Part shown: piece by piece, positions 5,402 to 6,988 of the stretch
Layout of the letters: every line of letters begins with the position of its first letter
Numbering within the stretch: position 1 is the stretch's first letter
Assembly (NCBI GenBank): GCA_037142435.1
Contig: JBAXAO010000055.1
Coordinates: forward strand, 1 to 6,988
Direction: 5' to 3'
Source of the DNA: CAIMZW01 sp037142435
Lineage (GTDB): Bacteria; Actinomycetota; Actinomycetes; Nanopelagicales; Nanopelagicaceae
Length of the DNA: 6,988 bases
Notes under the pieces: generated by a model
Seen by the model: only the letters and a program-made list of their open reading frames with translations
The model's database searches: none
What the model was told of the DNA's origin: nothing
Translations under genes and position numbers: made by a program

Positions 5402-6544
5402 ATGAAACTTTCACAATCAATTAAGATCGCAGTTGTTGGTGCAGCTGCAATCGCTCTAGCTTTCTCTACCACTGCCAATGCCGCTGTTCTTAAGGCCGCT
5501 GGCGCTTCCTCCGTTTCTGGAATCATCGATGCTTGCAAGGCTGAATACCAAGCTGCAACCGGAGATTCATACGACTACCCAGCCGGTGGTTCAGGTGCAG
5601 GAAAGACTGCCATGCAGAACAAGACCGTTGACTTTGCTTACTCTGACTCAGTTCACGCAACACCAGTTGCTAACGAAATTCACATCCCAACAGTTATCTG
5701 GCCAGTAGGTATTTTGACTAACCTCAACACCACCAAGCCACTTAACCTTTCTCGTGAAACCATTGCCGGAATCTTCGCAGGCAAGATCACACGTTGGAAT
5801 GACCAAGCAATCGTTGATGACAACAACACCACAACAAATGTTGTTGTTTACAAGAAAGATGCTTCAGGCAAGATCGTTAAGGACAAGAACGGCACCCCAA
5901 CAGTTCTTCGTACCAACACCGTCAAGATTTCACGTACCATGCCAAATCAGCCAATCACCGTTATCTACCGCGCTGATAACTCAGGTACCTCAAACAACCT
6001 GACCCGCGCATTGAACAAGATCGTTCCTTCAGTGTGGACCAAGGCTCCTGCAGACGCTTTCTCAGCTGCATTCCCTGGTGACATCACCTCTGATCCAGTT
6101 CACTTCCGCTCAGCATCAGGTTCTGCTGGAGTTTCACAACTCGCAGCAAAGACCAAGTACTCAATTACTTACGCTGAAATCTCCTTCGCTGCTACCTACA
6201 AGTTGCAGTTGTCTAACGTCATCAACGCTGCCGGTAACTCGATCACACCTAACTCTGATTCAGCTCTTGCTGCTGCTGCACAAGCAACAGTTAACGCTGA
6301 TGGAACAGTTGCTTTCGATTACAACACAACTGACAAGGCTGCATACCCATTCACTGCAACTACCTATGCATTGGCACTGACCAACTACGGTGACGCTGCA
6401 AAGGCTGCTTCAGTCAAGAAGGCAATCGCATTCCTTGGCTTTAACTGCCCAGGATTGCACCCAGCCCTTGGCTTCGCGCAGACCACCCACAGCAGTGCAT
6501 TCGGTATCAAGCTTGATACCCAGCTTGCAAAGCTCGTTGGATAA
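5402..6544 (+). CDS. pstS: Phosphate-binding protein PstS (secreted, no lipobox)
   Basis: This extracytoplasmic receptor captures phosphate and delivers it to PstCA. The protein has 380 residues. The N-terminus has Lys2 and Lys8, then a hydrophobic core, then STTANA-A, a good signal peptidase I site near 27/28. There is no Cys near the cleavage site, so no lipoprotein anchor is apparent; the visible cysteines are Cys45 and Cys349. Ligand-loop segments match PstS: AAGASSVSG (32-40), GGSGAGK (62-68), VDFAYSDS (76-83), IFAGKITRWND (124-134) and RADNSGTSNNLTRAL (190-204), with Arg190, Ser194, Gly195 and Thr196 equivalent to phosphate ligands. A stretch of about 30 residues around 142-175 looks like an inserted beta hairpin relative to E. 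coli PstS. The frame is open from an ATG at 5375, but the ATG at 5402 has GGAAGGG 5 nt upstream and begins the signal peptide. Codons are strongly biased (AAC, AAG, CCA), suggesting high expression. Confidence 0.95.
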   Translation: MKLSQSIKIAVVGAAAIALAFSTTANAAVLKAAGASSVSGIIDACKAEYQAATGDSYDYPAGGSGAGKTAMQNKTVDFAYSDSVHATPVANEIHIPTVIWPVGILTNLNTTKPLNLSRETIAGIFAGKITRWNDQAIVDDNNTTTNVVVYKKDASGKIVKDKNGTPTVLRTNTVKISRTMPNQPITVIYRADNSGTSNNLTRALNKIVPSVWTKAPADAFSAAFPGDITSDPVHFRSASGSAGVSQLAAKTKYSITYAEISFAATYKLQLSNVINAAGNSITPNSDSALAAAAQATVNADGTVAFDYNTTDKAAYPFTATTYALALTNYGDAAKAASVKKAIAFLGFNCPGLHPALGFAQTTHSSAFGIKLDTQLAKLVG

Positions 6545-6551
6545 CGTCTCT

Positions 6552-6567
6552 TAAGGAGTAATCCTTA
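6552..6567 (+). other. Small hairpin with GNRA tetraloop after pstS
   Basis: TAAGGA (6552-6557) and TCCTTA (6562-6567) pair perfectly around GTAA, a GNRA-type tetraloop. It starts 7 nt past the pstS stop. No T-run follows, so it is not itself an intrinsic terminator. It could protect the mRNA end or arise by chance. The embedded AAGGAG resembles a Shine-Dalgarno, but no ORF follows. Confidence 0.35.
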
Positions 6568-6572
6568 GAACT

Positions 6573-6614
6573 AAAAGAAGCGGGCCACCCTGGAGAGGGG
6601 TGGCCCGCTTTTTT
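6573..6614. terminator. Strong bidirectional intrinsic terminator between pstS and arsR-type gene
   Basis: AAGCGGGCCACCC (6578-6590) pairs perfectly over 13 bp with GGGTGGCCCGCTT (6598-6610) around a 7-nt loop. Six T residues (6609-6614) follow on the plus strand. The left flank CTAAAAGAAG gives a T-rich tail on the minus strand. The hairpin lies between the convergent pstS and regulator genes and can end both transcripts. Confidence 0.92.
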
Positions 6615-6624
6615 GTCTGAAGAA

Positions 6625-6912
6625 TTACTTGAGAAGTTCTTTGGCTTCATCAGTTAGTTGGTAATAAGCCCACTTGCCCCGTTGGGTTCGGGTCAACAGT
6701 TCGGCATCGACCAGGATCTTGAGGTGGTGGCTTACAGTGCTCTGCTTCAAACCGGTTTCAGGGGTCAGGTCGCACACACAAGCCTCGGCGCCAGAACTTT
6801 GAGCCACCGCCATCATCAGAGCCAGCCGCGTGGGATCACCCAGGGCTTTGAACTGCACAGCCAGCGTCTCCAGCACCTGTGGTGATTTAGTGAGCGATAT
6901 CGCCTTAGCCAT
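6625..6912 (-). CDS. ArsR/SmtB-family metalloregulatory repressor
   Basis: This is a 95-residue winged-helix DNA-binding protein, the usual size for the family, acting as a cytoplasmic dimeric repressor released by a metal or metalloid. FKALGDPTRLALM (21-33) is the typical first helix. ACVCDLTPETGLKQSTVSHHLKIL (44-67) contains the recognition helix and the two-cysteine site Cys45/Cys47, which matches CVCDL of arsenite sensors. RTQRGKWAYYQL (75-86) is the wing. No third cysteine is present (E. coli ArsR has Cys37, and actinobacterial types often use N-terminal cysteines), so the inducer is uncertain: arsenite, antimonite or another thiophilic ion. The frame is open to an ATG at 6927 and a TTG at 6933. 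The ATG at 6912 is chosen because TATGAT (6919-6924) ends 6 nt upstream, consistent with a leaderless mRNA, and no Shine-Dalgarno is seen. Two 19-bp repeats upstream are probable operators. Confidence 0.9.
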   Translation of the reverse strand: MAKAISLTKSPQVLETLAVQFKALGDPTRLALMMAVAQSSGAEACVCDLTPETGLKQSTVSHHLKILVDAELLTRTQRGKWAYYQLTDEAKELLK

Positions 6913-6924
6913 AGGAGAATCATA
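6913..6924 (-). promoter_or_regulatory. Candidate -10 box of the ArsR-family gene (leaderless)
   Basis: TATGAT (6919-6924, minus strand) matches TATAAT at five of six positions and ends 6 nt before the ATG at 6912. Transcription would start at the start codon. The first 19-bp repeat lies directly upstream, where bound repressor would block RNA polymerase. Confidence 0.5.
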
Positions 6925-6928
6925 CATT

Positions 6929-6947
6929 GACAAACTTCGATATGAGG
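6929..6947. repeat. 19-bp direct repeat, copy 1 (probable ArsR operator)
   Basis: GACAAACTTCGATATGAGG, identical at 18 of 19 positions to copy 2, which starts 34 bp further on. It lies between the ArsR-family -10 box and the divergent -35/-10, so one bound dimer could repress both directions. Within it, GAYA-N6-GATA repeats at 10 bp. Confidence 0.7.
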
Positions 6948-6962
6948 GGTTAACTACGCATA

Positions 6963-6981
6963 GATAAACTTCGATATGAGG
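6963..6981. repeat. 19-bp direct repeat, copy 2 (probable ArsR operator)
   Basis: GATAAACTTCGATATGAGG, differing from copy 1 only at the third base. It lies downstream of the candidate divergent promoter and runs into its Shine-Dalgarno, so it may act as a second repressor site. Confidence 0.65.
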
Positions 6982-6988
6982 AGATCCG

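Larger units (their letters stand above)
6927..6983 (+). promoter_or_regulatory. Candidate divergent promoter and ribosome binding site for a gene beyond the window
   Basis: On the plus strand a perfect TTGACA (6927-6932) is followed after 17 bp by TTAACT (6950-6955), a weak -10. A Shine-Dalgarno GAGGAG (6978-6983) lies just before the window end. Together these suggest a plus-strand gene starting around or just past 6988, divergent from the ArsR-family gene. The first repeat occupies the -35/-10 spacer and the second covers the region from the start site to the Shine-Dalgarno. Confidence 0.4.

Noticed and set aside
5478..6380. Several plus-strand frames within pstS in another phase
   Set aside because: They are rich in Thr, Gln and Leu, reflecting the codon bias of pstS read out of frame. 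They are shadows.
6927..6947. Repeat pair as CRISPR or mobile-element ends
   Set aside because: There are only two short copies, with no array, no inverted ends and no transposase. Their position at regulator promoters favours operators.
1..6988. An undescribed defence or mobile system
   Set aside because: Every substantial gene belongs to a known housekeeping or transport family, and no integrase, transposase, toxin-antitoxin or orphan cluster is seen.

Overview
The window is an ordinary chromosomal segment of a Gram-positive-type actinobacterium, judged from the protein styles seen: an actinobacterial short inorganic pyrophosphatase, a PstB ending in ENYVSGRFG, a CVCDL-type ArsR, Pho-box direct repeats of the GTTCAC type, and several start codons that look leaderless. 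Base composition is near balanced, which would suit a streamlined low-GC actinobacterium such as the freshwater lineages. That placement is inference.

Left half (1-2177), all on the minus strand. It holds the start of a glyoxalase/VOC-fold protein that runs off the window, tRNA-Lys(CTT) with a probable terminator behind it, a tight ppa-glnB pair (family I inorganic pyrophosphatase and nitrogen regulatory protein P-II), tRNA-His(GTG) with an encoded CCA, and orn (oligoribonuclease).

Right half (2304-6544), plus strand. It holds a complete high-affinity phosphate ABC importer in the order pstC-pstA-pstB-pstS. The two permeases and the ATPase are closely packed. pstS comes last, after a 171-bp gap. 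The regions before pstC and before pstS each carry a pair of TTCAC half-sites exactly 11 bp apart, the pattern of a PhoP/RegX3-type Pho box. The importer is therefore probably induced by phosphate starvation from two promoters. No phoU lies in the window. PstS has a signal peptide but no lipobox.

Right edge (6552-6988). Two hairpins follow pstS; the second is a strong, probably bidirectional terminator shared with a convergent ArsR-family repressor gene. Upstream of that repressor are two near-identical 19-bp repeats and a plausible divergent promoter with a Shine-Dalgarno sequence, pointing to a regulated gene that starts just beyond the window.

Most genes touch phosphate chemistry: Pi uptake, PPi hydrolysis and a possible arsenate/arsenite sensor next to the importer through which arsenate enters cells. 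I found no convincing undescribed system. The points most worth checking are the twin Pho boxes, the non-lipidated PstS, the pstCAB-S order and the ArsR operator pair.
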